Position numbers and translations under genes: made by a program. DNA of 64,000 bases from JBBDNV01 sp040877415 (GTDB taxonomy: Bacteria > Planctomycetota > Planctomycetia > Pirellulales > PALSA-1355), in assembly GCA_040877415.1 (NCBI GenBank), contig JBBDNV010000144.1:1-64000 (forward strand). The letters are read 5' to 3'. Positions 18,737-27,774 of the stretch are shown one piece after another. The notes beneath the pieces are model-generated. The model was not told the origin of the DNA. It was given only the letters and a program-made list of their open reading frames with translations, and ran no database searches. Numbering within the stretch: the first letter of the stretch is position 1; each line of letters begins with the position of its first letter.

Positions 18737-18781
18737 TTGCCGGCGTGCCCCGCGCGTCGCATTCAACCCTCGAAAGATTTT

Positions 18782-19117
18782 ATGCACGACCTTCCGATCG
18801 AAATCGACTGCCGCTCGGTCCACGAGAAGCTGCGCGCCGGCGGCGATTTCGTGCTTCTCGATTGCCGCGAGCCCGACGAGTACGCGGTCGCCAGCATCCC
18901 CGGCTCGCGGCTGGTGCCCATGAGCCGGCTGGCCGCCAGCCTCGAGGAGCTTGCGCCGTATCGCGATGCGGAAATCGCCGTTCACTGCCACCACGGCGGC
19001 CGCAGCCTGAAAGTCGCAACGTGGCTGCGCGAGCACGGTTTCGCCAAAGCCCAAAGCATGGCCGGCGGAATTGACGGCTGGGCGCAGGAAATCGACCCCC
19101 AGGTGCCGCGCTATTGA
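18782..19117 (+). CDS. Rhodanese-like sulphurtransferase domain protein
   Basis: A 111-residue single-domain rhodanese. It begins IEIDCRSVHEKL, has the LLDCREPDEYAVASIPGS signature of the N-terminal half, and the active-site loop CHHGGRS with the catalytic Cys at about residue 69, ending with the usual GGIDGWAQEIDP. Such proteins move sulphane sulphur from thiosulphate or persulphides to acceptors; being so short it lacks fused partners and probably acts in the cytoplasm. The ATG at 18782 gives the normal domain length. It follows a strong terminator, so it needs its own promoter, which I did not find. It converges with the GTPase gene pair. Confidence 0.88.
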   Translation: MHDLPIEIDCRSVHEKLRAGGDFVLLDCREPDEYAVASIPGSRLVPMSRLAASLEELAPYRDAEIAVHCHHGGRSLKVATWLREHGFAKAQSMAGGIDGWAQEIDPQVPRY

Positions 19118-19149
19118 GTGCGGCAGGTTGGAATTGAAAGCGAGCTGTC

Positions 19150-19226
19150 ATGCAGTGCGCCACGGGTGGCTTGTCCACCCGTGCGGTGGGCACTGCTTGA
19201 CAAGCAAGCGGTGGCACCCGAGATTT
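19150..19226. repeat. CACGGGTGG palindromic repeat, copy 1
   Basis: CACGGGTGG (19161-19169), loop CTTGT, CCACCCGTG (19175-19183) is a perfect nine-pair hairpin; CAGTG (19153-19157) and CACTG (19191-19195) add an outer stem, and CTTG/CAAG a further small one. It sits between two convergent genes and could end transcription from both sides. Related copies are at 55841-55870 (inverted) and 56185-56213. Confidence 0.65.
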
Positions 19227-19247
19227 CGGACATCGTGCCGGGCTTAA

Positions 19248-20624
19248 TCAACGGGTGCCCTTGGCGTACTTGTTGAGGCGCAGCTTGGCGTTGATTTCCG
19301 ATTTGAGCCGCTCGAGCACCGATTGTTTGTCGGTGGCTTCGAGGATGCGCGTGACGACGGCCTTGGGGGCTTCGCCGCCCCACGAGGCGCCGTGCTCGAA
19401 ATAGTACTTGGCCGCCTGGCCGACGATATACGAGCCATATCCGGCGGCCGCTCCCTGCGGCAGCGCGGTGAGCAGCGTGCCGGCGCCGAACGTAAGACCC
19501 TTGAACAGCGACGCCGCCACGTGCGTGGCCAGTTCGACCGCCATCACCCAGCCGGCCGCCTTGAGAATCGATTCGATCAACTTCCGCGCGTTGGCCCAGG
19601 TGAGCGAAATGCCGTACACGTGCGCCAGCGTCACGACCATCGTGACGTCGACGGCGCCGCCGCCCACGATGTCGGCCGCCGGCAGGGGGTTTAACGCCAC
19701 GGCGATCGACTTCATCGCCGCGTAGCTCCAGATGATCTTCGTGGCCTGCTCGTCGCGCATCCGCACCTTGAGCGCCGCGATGCGGTCGCTCTTGTCGGCC
19801 GCGTACATGGCGGCGTTCAGGGCCACCAGCGCCTTGCCGTCGCGCTTTAGCACTTCCAGAATCCGCGCCTTGAGCGCTTCGACCTCGATCGGCGGCCGGC
19901 GCCGTTCGCTCTTCGTCGAGCCGTCCGCCGCGGTGATGATGTATTCGCGGGGCAGAGGATCGGCCGCCGTTTCCAAGACGTCCTCGGGCCCGACGATCCC
20001 GCGCATCCGGCTGTCTGAGAGCGCCTCGCGCAGTTGGGCCCGTTGCTCGCGCGTGTAATTATCGATCTTGTTGAGTACCAGGATGATCGGCTTGTGGCTG
20101 GCCGACAATTGCACGAGCGCCGTGTATTCCGCCTGGTTCAAGTCCGAGTCGGTGAGAAACAGGATCAGATCGGCCCGCGACGCCGCGTCGTGGGCCATGG
20201 CGGCCCGCTGGTGGCCGTCCACCTCGTTGATTCCCGGGGTATCGAGCAACACCACCTGCGATTGCTCGAAGCCGGGCACGACATAGCCGCAGCCGCTCCA
20301 AGAGGTGCTCCAGACTTCCTTGGTCCAGCCGCCGCGGACGTCGACTTCGGCCACGGCCTGGCCCACCAGGGCATTGATCAAGGCGCTCTTGCCGGTGTCG
20401 ATTTCGCCGAACAGCACGATCTCGACGCGTCCCATTTCGAGCTTCCGCGAGATCGTTTCCAGGTCGGCCAATTCCTGGGCCAGTGCTGCTTTTTCGGCCG
20501 CGCTGCAGCCGTCGAACTGGGCGATCGCGTGGCGCACGCTGGCCATGGCCTCGCGGTACGCCTTGTGATGGCGATCGACGTCGGCCGCCGTGGGTTGGGA
20601 AACGGTCGAGTGGCGCTCGGTCAT
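19248..20624 (-). CDS. Era/dynamin-like GTPase with DUF697-type C-terminus
   Basis: A 458-residue GTPase. The helical N-terminus (1-65) is followed by the G domain with P-loop GEIDTGKS (73-80), DTPGINEV (G3), and NKID (G4). The C-terminal 200 residues contain long hydrophobic stretches (LNPLPAADIVGGGAVDVTMV, LTFGAGTLLTALPQGAAAGY), as in DUF697 proteins that insert in or remodel membranes. The ATG at 20624 overlaps the TGA of the upstream GTPase gene by four bases (ATGA), implying coupled translation. The two proteins resemble each other along their length and may form a hetero-complex at the membrane, but no substrate can be named. Confidence 0.8.
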   Translation of the reverse strand: MTERHSTVSQPTAADVDRHHKAYREAMASVRHAIAQFDGCSAAEKAALAQELADLETISRKLEMGRVEIVLFGEIDTGKSALINALVGQAVAEVDVRGGWTKEVWSTSWSGCGYVVPGFEQSQVVLLDTPGINEVDGHQRAAMAHDAASRADLILFLTDSDLNQAEYTALVQLSASHKPIILVLNKIDNYTREQRAQLREALSDSRMRGIVGPEDVLETAADPLPREYIITAADGSTKSERRRPPIEVEALKARILEVLKRDGKALVALNAAMYAADKSDRIAALKVRMRDEQATKIIWSYAAMKSIAVALNPLPAADIVGGGAVDVTMVVTLAHVYGISLTWANARKLIESILKAAGWVMAVELATHVAASLFKGLTFGAGTLLTALPQGAAAGYGSYIVGQAAKYYFEHGASWGGEAPKAVVTRILEATDKQSVLERLKSEINAKLRLNKYAKGTR

Positions 20625-22180
20625 GATGGCCTGGCCCCCAGCCGCGCGATGCCGGTCTTGACCAGTTTCGCGAGCTCCTCCGGCGCGGTGATCTTGGCCC
20701 ATTGGGCCCGCGCCAGACTCGCCCAGTCGGTCGCCTTTTCACTCATCTGGCTGCGAAAGTACTCGATGAACACGCCTCCGATCCAGCGCGTCACCAGCAC
20801 CTGGACCAGGCCCTGCAACACGCCGCCGGTGATCGTTCCCACGCCGGGCACGGTTTTCAAGAGCGACGCGATGCCGCTGGCCGCCACCGGCGCGGCCAGA
20901 TTGGCTCCGGCCACCGAAACCAGTTGCTTGCCCAGTTCGCTCACCAGCCGCCCGGCCGTGTCCAAGTCGATCTTCTGCCGGTAGACGCGCGCCAATTGAA
21001 TCACCATGTGCGAGGTGATTCCCAGCCCTGCCGCCAGGTCCACCACCGGCAACGGCGACAGCGCGGCGGCCGCGCCGGCCTGCCACATCGAGCGATCCAC
21101 GATCTGCCGGGCCCGAGCGTCGAGCTCGGTTTGAACCTGCGCTTTCGCCTCGGCCGCCAGTCCGCGCGATTGCAACAGCAGATTGGCCAACAGCAGATCG
21201 CGGCCGTTGCGCTCGACAATGGCCCGCATGCGATTGGCCAGGGCGCTGATGTCGCTTTCCACTGCGACCGTCTCGTCGCATTGCGTGCCGTCGGGCAGGA
21301 CGCGCGTGCGCACTCGCGAAGTCGGCCGCGCCCGCAGGGCGACGACGTTTTCGCGCGCCACCAGCCGGCCAAGCTGTTCGGTGATTTGCCCGATCAGCAG
21401 GTCGCGGTCCTCGCGGACGTACCAATCCTCCTTGTTGAGACACACCACGATGCGCTTCTCCATGGCCGCCAGAACCTCGAGAAACCGCACCTCGAAATCC
21501 TTGAGGGGGCCGTCGGTCACGAACAGCACCAGGTCGGCGTCGCGGGCCGCGCGCTTGGCCAGCTCTTCGCGCTTTTCTCCCTTGATTTCGGCCAAACCCG
21601 GCGTATCGACCAGAATCACCCGGTCGCTGCCCGGCCAGGGGATTTCGTTGCGCGCGACCGTTGTGCCTCCTCGCACTTCGGTGCGAAAGATGTCGCGGCC
21701 GGCCAGCGCGTTCAAGACCGATGATTTTCCGCCGGAGACGGTGCCGAAGGCCACGATTTCGAGCGTCTGTTTTTCCAGCTTATCTTCGACGGTTTCCAGC
21801 GAGCGGCGGACGTTTTCACGCGCTTCGGCCGTCAGCGTGCCGTCGTCGGCCCACTTGCGGCTTTCGGCCAGATGCGCTTCGATTTCGGCCTCTTGCTCGC
21901 GGCGCGACATCTGGCTGGGCGTGCGCGACCGCGACTCGTGGCGTTTGGCTTTCGATCGCGTGTTGGCCGCCAACGTCCAGGCGACCCACGCGGCCAGGAC
22001 GAGAAACGCCGTGCCGCTGAATCCCACCACTCCCAGGTACACGTAACCCCAGACCGGGCTGAAATCGGCGGCTTTCTGGTACTCCTCGATCACCGTGGGC
22101 ACGAACGAGCGGAGCATGTAGCCCGCAAGAGCGACCGCCACCAGAAACAAGGCCAGCGACAGTTTTCGATTCCAACCCAT
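20621..22180 (-). CDS. Membrane-anchored GTPase with DUF697-type C-terminus
   Basis: A 519-residue protein with two N-terminal membrane helices (about 6-26 and 45-72), a charged helical linker, then a GTPase domain: P-loop GTVSGGKS (146-153), DTPGLAEIKG and a G4 motif NKED in place of the usual NKxD spacing (Asn-Lys-Glu-Asp fits NKxD). The C-terminus has the amphipathic/hydrophobic DUF697-like region (LSPLPVVDLAAGLGITSHMV, VPGVGTITGGVLQGLVQVLV). It is the first gene of a two-gene unit; the second GTPase begins within its stop codon. Similar pairs are read as dynamin-like membrane proteins, but the cell process is unknown. The ATG at 22180 fits the membrane segment well. Confidence 0.8.
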   Translation of the reverse strand: MGWNRKLSLALFLVAVALAGYMLRSFVPTVIEEYQKAADFSPVWGYVYLGVVGFSGTAFLVLAAWVAWTLAANTRSKAKRHESRSRTPSQMSRREQEAEIEAHLAESRKWADDGTLTAEARENVRRSLETVEDKLEKQTLEIVAFGTVSGGKSSVLNALAGRDIFRTEVRGGTTVARNEIPWPGSDRVILVDTPGLAEIKGEKREELAKRAARDADLVLFVTDGPLKDFEVRFLEVLAAMEKRIVVCLNKEDWYVREDRDLLIGQITEQLGRLVARENVVALRARPTSRVRTRVLPDGTQCDETVAVESDISALANRMRAIVERNGRDLLLANLLLQSRGLAAEAKAQVQTELDARARQIVDRSMWQAGAAAALSPLPVVDLAAGLGITSHMVIQLARVYRQKIDLDTAGRLVSELGKQLVSVAGANLAAPVAASGIASLLKTVPGVGTITGGVLQGLVQVLVTRWIGGVFIEYFRSQMSEKATDWASLARAQWAKITAPEELAKLVKTGIARLGARPS

Positions 22181-22346
22181 GCTGGATCCTGGAAAATCCG
22201 AGCGGCCGCGACTGCAACGACGTTTGACCAGGGCCGCTTCAGGCCCGGGCGTTTGCGCGGTGCCGCCATTAAACTATGCCATTTTACCGGCCCGACCCGT
22301 CCGGGCACAGAACGGTTCACGCGGCACCGAACGGTTCAAACGGGCA

Positions 22347-22375
22347 CCCGCGGCGATGCCGCTGGGGCTAAACGG
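22347..22375 (+). repeat. GGGGCTAAAC repeat, copy 2
   Basis: CCCGCGGCGATGCCGCTGGG then GCTAAACGG; similar to copies at 2249-2272 and 32471-32499. It lies about 80 bases before the enolase-superfamily gene. The remainder of this 271-base gap shows nothing else clear. Confidence 0.45.
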
Positions 22376-22451
22376 CTTGCGGCTCCTCATGGTTTTCGTA
22401 GAACTAACGGGCGTCTTGGCACCCCGGCTCCAGCGCATGTGAAAAATCGCG

Positions 22452-23630
22452 ATGAAAATCACGGCTATCGAAACCCTCGTCTGCCATGCCCGCATGCGAA
22501 ATTGGATCTTCGTGAAAGTGGTCACCGACCAGCCCGGACTGTGGGGCTGGGGCGAGGCGACGCTCGAATGGCATACCCGCGCGGTCGTCGGCGCCGTCGA
22601 AGATATCGCGACCTTGCTGGTGGGCGAAGACCCGACGCGGATCGAACACCTGTGGCAGATGATGTACCGCCAGCATTTCTGGCACTCCAGCGGCGTGGTT
22701 CGGGCAACCGCCGCCAGCGGCATCGACATCGCCCTGTGGGACATTTTGGGCAAGATTCACGGCGTGCCCTGCCACAAGCTGTGGGGTGGACCGGTGCGCG
22801 ACTACGTCCGCATGTATTGCCACCTGGGCGGCGGCAAGATGGAAGACTTTTACACGACCGATCCGGCCGACGCGGCCCGCTTCGCCCAACTGGCCGTTCG
22901 CGCCGTCGACGAGGGATTTACCGCCTTCAAGTGCATGGCCGCGCCGCCGACCATGCCCATCGAGGGCTTGCGACCCGTGCGCTATGCCGCAGCTTGCGTC
23001 CGCGCCATGCGCGACGCGGTGGGCGAAGACATCGACATCATGGTCGACTGCCACGCCCGGCATTCGCCGCGCATGGGCCTCATTCTGGCCAAAGCGGTCG
23101 AGCCGTTTGGGCTTTATTGGTTCGAAGAGCCCTGCTGGCCGGAAAGCATCGACGGCCTGGCCGACATCCAGCGCGCCGTCGCCACGCCCATCGCCACCGG
23201 CGAACGGCTCGTGAGCCAGCACGCCTTCCGCGAACTGCTGGAGAAGCGCGCGGCGAGCATCATCCAGCCCGACATCACGCACTGCGGCGGATTGAGCGAA
23301 GCGCGCCGCATCGCGGCCATGGCCGAGGCTTATCGCGTGGCCGTTGCGCCGCACAATCCGCAGGGCCCGGTAAGCACGGCCGCCTCGCTCGAATTCGGCT
23401 TTGCCACGCCCAGCTACATCATCTGCGAGGCGGTGCACCGCGACGTCCCCTGGCGGAACGACATCGTTCGCGAAGGATTTGTCGTGGAAGAAAAAGGCCG
23501 CATCGTGCGCCCCGGCAATCGCCCCGGATTGGGCATCGAAATCGACGAAGCCGAATTGAAAAAGCACCCCTTCCAGCAGGAAATCGTGCTGCGCGCGTTC
23601 TACGCGGACGGCAGCGTCGGCGATTGGTAA
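22452..23630 (+). CDS. Mandelate racemase / galactonate dehydratase family enzyme
   Basis: A 392-residue enolase-superfamily enzyme, closest by eye to D-galactonate dehydratase and related sugar-acid dehydratases. The N-terminal cap starts MKITAIETLVCHAR with GLWGWGEATLEW; the barrel carries the metal ligands in IMVDCHARHS, WFEEPCWPE and ATGERLVS, and the general base His in VAPHNPQGP. The usual KxK pair of racemases is not present (FKCMA), which favours dehydratase activity on an acid sugar over racemisation. The C-terminus ends with the G-IEIDEAEL pattern. It stands alone in its orientation; a 2-oxoglutarate-semialdehyde dehydrogenase for sugar-acid breakdown lies 11 kb away. Substrate is inferred, not shown. 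Confidence 0.85.
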   Translation: MKITAIETLVCHARMRNWIFVKVVTDQPGLWGWGEATLEWHTRAVVGAVEDIATLLVGEDPTRIEHLWQMMYRQHFWHSSGVVRATAASGIDIALWDILGKIHGVPCHKLWGGPVRDYVRMYCHLGGGKMEDFYTTDPADAARFAQLAVRAVDEGFTAFKCMAAPPTMPIEGLRPVRYAAACVRAMRDAVGEDIDIMVDCHARHSPRMGLILAKAVEPFGLYWFEEPCWPESIDGLADIQRAVATPIATGERLVSQHAFRELLEKRAASIIQPDITHCGGLSEARRIAAMAEAYRVAVAPHNPQGPVSTAASLEFGFATPSYIICEAVHRDVPWRNDIVREGFVVEEKGRIVRPGNRPGLGIEIDEAELKKHPFQQEIVLRAFYADGSVGDW

Positions 23631-23665
23631 AGGAGCGGAAACGAGCGGGAAAGGGGGTAAGTGAC

Positions 23666-23708
23666 AAGTCCAATTTCGACAGCGATATTTGGACTTATCG
23701 GCTTTTTT
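23666..23708 (+). terminator. Probable terminator of the dehydratase gene
   Basis: AAGTCCAA (23666-23673) pairs with TTGGACTT (23689-23696), followed six bases later by a run of six T. The stem is short and the T-run not adjacent, so efficiency is uncertain. Confidence 0.4.
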
Positions 23709-23735
23709 GATTCCGGGCCGGGCACACGGAGTTTG

Positions 23736-25130
23736 CTACTTCGCCGCCGCCACCGGCGGCGTGGGCGGGGCGTATCCGGGAGCGGCGATGAACGCGCTCA
23801 CTTGCGCACCGTCTTCGGCGTTCCAGATGCGCACTTCGCCGGAAAAACTGCCGGCGGCGACGCGGCCGGTGCCGGGATGATAGGCGACCGAATAGACCGC
23901 GTCGGTGTGGCCCCCGTAGGTTTTGAACTGCTTAAAGCCCTCGACGCGATGCTGAGCGACGGTCTTGTCGGCCGAGCCGCCGATGATCTTGTCCGCCTGC
24001 GTCACCAGCGCCAACACCTCGCCGCCGAAGCCGCCGAGCTCGCCTTTCTTGCCGCCGTCGTCGGGGTTCCAGGCGTGAATCTTCTTGTCGGCGCCGGCCG
24101 TAAACACCAACTTGCCGTCGCCCGAAAACGCGACGCCGAACAACTGCTCGCCGTGCCCCGAGTAGGTCACGAGCGACTCGCCCTTTTCGGCGTTGAACAG
24201 TTTTGACGTTTTGTCGCGACTGGCCGAGGCCAGCTTCGTTCCGTCCGGGCTCCAGGCCAGGCGCACAACCCAATCGGCGTGATCCTCAATGAGCACTTCC
24301 TGCTTGCCGCCGGCGACGTCGAAAATGCGGATCGCGCGATCGGCCCCGCCGACCGCCAGTTTCGTGCCGGCCGGATTGAACGCGGCGCAGAATGCCACGT
24401 CGGCCGTCAAGGCCAGATCTTTCACCAGCGTGCCGTCGGCCGGATTGAAAAGCTTCACTTCGCCCAGGCTGGCCGGCATGCCGCCAGCCACGGCCACGAG
24501 CGACCCGTCGGCGTTGTAGTCCAGCCCATACACGCGTTCGGCGACGTTCTTGATCCGCCGCGCAAGCGAACCGCTTTCGACGTTCCAAATCGTCACTTCG
24601 TGATAGCCGCCTACGGCCAGCTCGCGCCCGTCGTGATTGAACGCGATGGCCGCGATCGGCACCGGCCGGTGGTAGGCTTGCGGCGGGTCGGGCTCGGCGG
24701 TCTTGGGAATGATCGACGCCAGGGCAGCGGCCGGATCGGGGCCGTCGAATTTCGCCCCTTCGGCAATCCAACGTTTGACCAGCTCGATTTGCTCCGCCGG
24801 CAGCGGATCGGCCTCCTGCGGCATTCGCGCGTCCGCATCATCGGAGCTGATGCGCGCAAGCAGCTCGCTCTCGTCCGTCTTGCCGGGCGTGATCGACGGC
24901 GATTCCGATTCGCCGGCCTTGATCACCAGATTGTAGTTGGTGACTTGATAGCCGCTTTCCGCCTCGGTCGCGCCGTGGCAGGCCTGGCAGTTCTTCACCA
25001 GGATCGGCGCGATTTGCTTGGAAAAGCTGACCGGGTCATCGGCGCGGGCCCGCGCTGCAAATACGGATAGTGCTAAGCAGGACAGTGCAAAGTCGCATGC
25101 GACCAGGGGAATCGTTCGAGAAACCGACAC
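23736..25130 (-). CDS. Planctomycete cytochrome-c domain (PSCyt1) fused to WD40 repeats
   Basis: A 464-residue exported protein. A signal peptide (to about ARA, residue 30) precedes a PSCyt1 domain with one haem-binding CQACH (Cys48, Cys51, His52), MPQEADPLP and the VKRWIAEGAKFDGP ending; then about seven WD40 blades (such as DRAIRIFDVAGGK, KTSKLFNAEKG, KKIHAWNPDDG, GEVRIWNAEDG). The GTG at 25130 is preferred since GGAG lies eight bases upstream and it begins a proper signal; a TTG at 25163 would add 11 residues. It lies 33 bases after the DUF1549/DUF1553 gene, the classic planctomycete pairing. The haem is thought to serve extracytoplasmic electron transfer, but no function has been proven. 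Confidence 0.88.
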   Translation of the reverse strand: MSVSRTIPLVACDFALSCLALSVFAARARADDPVSFSKQIAPILVKNCQACHGATEAESGYQVTNYNLVIKAGESESPSITPGKTDESELLARISSDDADARMPQEADPLPAEQIELVKRWIAEGAKFDGPDPAAALASIIPKTAEPDPPQAYHRPVPIAAIAFNHDGRELAVGGYHEVTIWNVESGSLARRIKNVAERVYGLDYNADGSLVAVAGGMPASLGEVKLFNPADGTLVKDLALTADVAFCAAFNPAGTKLAVGGADRAIRIFDVAGGKQEVLIEDHADWVVRLAWSPDGTKLASASRDKTSKLFNAEKGESLVTYSGHGEQLFGVAFSGDGKLVFTAGADKKIHAWNPDDGGKKGELGGFGGEVLALVTQADKIIGGSADKTVAQHRVEGFKQFKTYGGHTDAVYSVAYHPGTGRVAAGSFSGEVRIWNAEDGAQVSAFIAAPGYAPPTPPVAAAK

Positions 25131-25163
25131 GGGTTGGCTCCGCTTAAGAAAACGTTCACTCAA

Positions 25164-27665
25164 CTAGTGCTGGAACAAGAACTCGTTGGCGTTGAGGATT
25201 GCCCAGCAGACGTCCTCCAATCCGCGCATCCGATCGCCCGCGCCGGCGATGTGCTTCGTGGCGGCGGTCATTTCCGGCTCGCTGGGCTGGCGGCACAGGC
25301 CGGCCAGGTACAGCTCGCCGATAATCTCTTCGTTCGACTTGCCCGCCGACGCCAGCGTGCGCAGACGGTTCTTCTCGTCGCGCACCTTTGAGTGCACCAA
25401 CGGGCCGTTGATCATTTGCAAAGCCTGCGACAGGTTCGAATCGGTCGAGCGCTCGCACTGGCAGGCCGTCTCGCGCGCCGGCTGGCCGAAAACTTTGAGA
25501 AAATCGCTATCGATGTCCGGGCTCGGCAGCGCCGTGGCCCGGGTACCGGCCGGCAGCCCGGCGAATTTTTCGGCGACGTTGGTCACACGGCAAATCGCGT
25601 CGAGCAACTGCTCGGCCGTGAGCAACCGCGTGATGGCGTGCGAGAAATACTTGTTGTCGCTCGCATTGAACTCGTTTTTGCGCGAGCTGAGCTGATACGT
25701 GCGGCTGGCGAGAATCGTGCGAATTACGTACCTGCGGTCGTAGCCGTGGGCGGCGAAGTCGTTGGCCAAAGCGGATAGAAGCGAAGCGCTCGCCGGCGGG
25801 TTCGAATCGCGGAAATCATCCACTGGCTCGACGATGCCGCGGCCCATCAGGTGGCCCCAAATGCGGTTGACTTCCACCTTGGCGAAGAACGGATTGTTGG
25901 GCTTCACAAGCCACTCGACCAGCGCGGCGCGGCGATCATCCTCGCCTTTCATTTCCGCCGTGCCCGATAGCGGCAGCCACGGCTGCATTTGCTGCCCGGT
26001 GCGCGGCTGGGTGACTTCGCCGGCGCGAGCCACCCAAATCACCTGCTCGTCGGGGTTGATGCCGGCTTTGCGCTGCACGCGATTGAAGAACGCCCCGATG
26101 CCGTAATAGTTGTCCTGCGACCAGCGCTCGAACGGATGGTTGTGACACTTGGCGCATTGAATGCGAATGCCAAGGAACAACTGCGACGTGGTTTCCGTGC
26201 AATCGTTCGTCTCGGCGGCCGTGCGGTAGTAATTGGCCGGCGGATTCACGAACGTGCTCCCTTCGGCGGTCAGCAACTGCCGGGCAAACTGGTCATAGGG
26301 CACGTTGTCGCGGAAGGCCGCCACCAGCCAGCGATGAAACTTGTGCACGCCGCTCGTGGATACCTTGGCATTGCGAATTCGCAAGAGATCGCCCCACTTG
26401 AGCGCCCAGAACTCGGCGAACTCGGGCCGATCGAGCAAAACGTCGACGATCTTCGTCCGCTTCGCAAGATCGGTATCGGCCAGAAAACGGGCCGTCTCCG
26501 CCGGCTCCGGCAACACGCCGATCACGTCGAGGTACACGCGGCGAATGAATTCCTCGTCGGTGCAGACGTCCGAAGGCAGAATCTGCAGTTGCGCGAGCTT
26601 CGCGAAGACGTGATGGTCGACGAAATTGTTTTCCGGCGGCGAATTCCAGCGGAAGCCGGGAATCTCCTTGAGGAACATCATCGTCGCGCTTTCCAGCTTG
26701 TCCAAAAACCGCACCAGGATGGCGGCCTCGCCGCGATCCTGACCGATCACCAAACCGTCCGGCTCGACCGTGGCGACCGCCTCGTCGGAGCTGGAAAAGC
26801 AAGCCAGCCGCGTCACGTCGCGCACCGAGCCGTCGGAAAAGTGAGCCAGCGCCACGATCTGCTGCGCATGCGCCGGACGCATCAGAATCCGCTCGCGCGG
26901 ATAGACGTCGAGCTTCACGCACTTGGGCGCATCGGGCAGATCGACCTGGCAGCCCTGCGCGATCCAGTCGCGCAGCACCTCGTACGGCAGATCGCCCTTG
27001 GTGAGCCGCCGGCCGCCGCCGTGGGCCACTTGCATGGTCGGCTTGCGCAGGATCAGGCTCTTTTCCGGCTCGTACAAATTCGTGCGCCGGTTGAACGCTT
27101 CGCGCACCAGCGTCTGGATATCGAGCGGTGGATCGTACGCCCGCAGCGACATGCGGAACCCGCCTTTGCCGCTGGGCGAACCATGGCACGCGCCCTGATT
27201 GCAACCTTGCTTGGAAAGCACGGCCAACGTGCCGTAGTTGAACGAAACCGCGTCGGGCGTCTCCTGGCCGGCCACTTCCACCGACACCTTGGCTTCGTGA
27301 CCGCCGACTTTCACCGTCACCTCGGTTTGGCCGTTGCCCACCGGCACGACCGCCGCCTTTTCGATACGGGCAATCTGCTCGTCTTTGGCGGCCAATTCGG
27401 CGACGCGGGTCAAATCCTGCACGATGCCGCCCGCGTAATGGCCGGTCACTACGATGTGCACGGTGCGCCGGGGCGTGTCGAGCTTAATGCTCGTCGGGAA
27501 AACGTCGATCCGCTCGGGCGTCCCCACCACGACCGGCTCGAGCGCCGTTGCCGAAGGGGCGGCCGCTTTGCGATCCGCCCGTGCAGCCGGCGTGTGAATC
27601 GCAATGATGGAAAGGGCCAGCGCCACCGCCAGCCCGACGGTTCGTTTCCGTGAATTCCGGCTCAT
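25164..27665 (-). CDS. DUF1549/DUF1553 (PSCyt2/PSD1) protein
   Basis: An 833-residue exported protein of a family largely limited to planctomycetes and relatives. After a signal peptide (LAVALALSIIAIHTPAARA) come a beta-rich Ig-like domain (to about 150), a segment NQGACHGSPSGKGGF resembling a cytochrome-c haem site, a Big2-like domain (HFSDGSVRDVTRLACFSS), the DUF1549 domain with FIRRVYLDVIGVLPEP and CAKCHNHPFERW (second CxxCH), and DUF1553 with VNRIWGHLMGRGIVEPVDDF and ending in NANEFLFQH. Two CxxCH-type sites suggest redox activity outside the cytoplasm. The ATG at 27665 begins the signal. It is followed by the PSCyt1-WD40 gene 33 bases downstream. Confidence 0.9.
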   Translation of the reverse strand: MSRNSRKRTVGLAVALALSIIAIHTPAARADRKAAAPSATALEPVVVGTPERIDVFPTSIKLDTPRRTVHIVVTGHYAGGIVQDLTRVAELAAKDEQIARIEKAAVVPVGNGQTEVTVKVGGHEAKVSVEVAGQETPDAVSFNYGTLAVLSKQGCNQGACHGSPSGKGGFRMSLRAYDPPLDIQTLVREAFNRRTNLYEPEKSLILRKPTMQVAHGGGRRLTKGDLPYEVLRDWIAQGCQVDLPDAPKCVKLDVYPRERILMRPAHAQQIVALAHFSDGSVRDVTRLACFSSSDEAVATVEPDGLVIGQDRGEAAILVRFLDKLESATMMFLKEIPGFRWNSPPENNFVDHHVFAKLAQLQILPSDVCTDEEFIRRVYLDVIGVLPEPAETARFLADTDLAKRTKIVDVLLDRPEFAEFWALKWGDLLRIRNAKVSTSGVHKFHRWLVAAFRDNVPYDQFARQLLTAEGSTFVNPPANYYRTAAETNDCTETTSQLFLGIRIQCAKCHNHPFERWSQDNYYGIGAFFNRVQRKAGINPDEQVIWVARAGEVTQPRTGQQMQPWLPLSGTAEMKGEDDRRAALVEWLVKPNNPFFAKVEVNRIWGHLMGRGIVEPVDDFRDSNPPASASLLSALANDFAAHGYDRRYVIRTILASRTYQLSSRKNEFNASDNKYFSHAITRLLTAEQLLDAICRVTNVAEKFAGLPAGTRATALPSPDIDSDFLKVFGQPARETACQCERSTDSNLSQALQMINGPLVHSKVRDEKNRLRTLASAGKSNEEIIGELYLAGLCRQPSEPEMTAATKHIAGAGDRMRGLEDVCWAILNANEFLFQH

Positions 27666-27684
27666 CGCTTTCTCCCGTTTTTGG

Positions 27685-27770
27685 AAGGATGAAGCGGATG
27701 GATGAAGGATGAAGGATGAATCATGCAAAGCTTTCATCCTCGTCTTTCAGCCTTCATCCTTCATCCTTTG
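27685..27770. repeat. GGATGAA-type inverted repeat, copy 2
   Basis: GGATGAAGGATGAAGGATGA (from 27700) is matched in reverse by CCTTCATCCTTCATCC (27751-27766), with further HCATCC units between. In the gap between two minus-strand genes it could fold into a long hairpin in RNA. A shorter copy is at 7164-7201. Confidence 0.6.
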
Positions 27771-27774
27771 GTTT

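Noticed and set aside
21872..23710. 612-residue plus-strand open frame over the GTPase and dehydratase genes
   Set aside because: Overlaps two good genes in a different frame, Arg-rich composition, no motif.
25989..27653. 554-residue plus-strand open frame
   Set aside because: Antisense to the DUF1549/DUF1553 gene, which has clear family motifs; an antisense artefact of GC-rich DNA.
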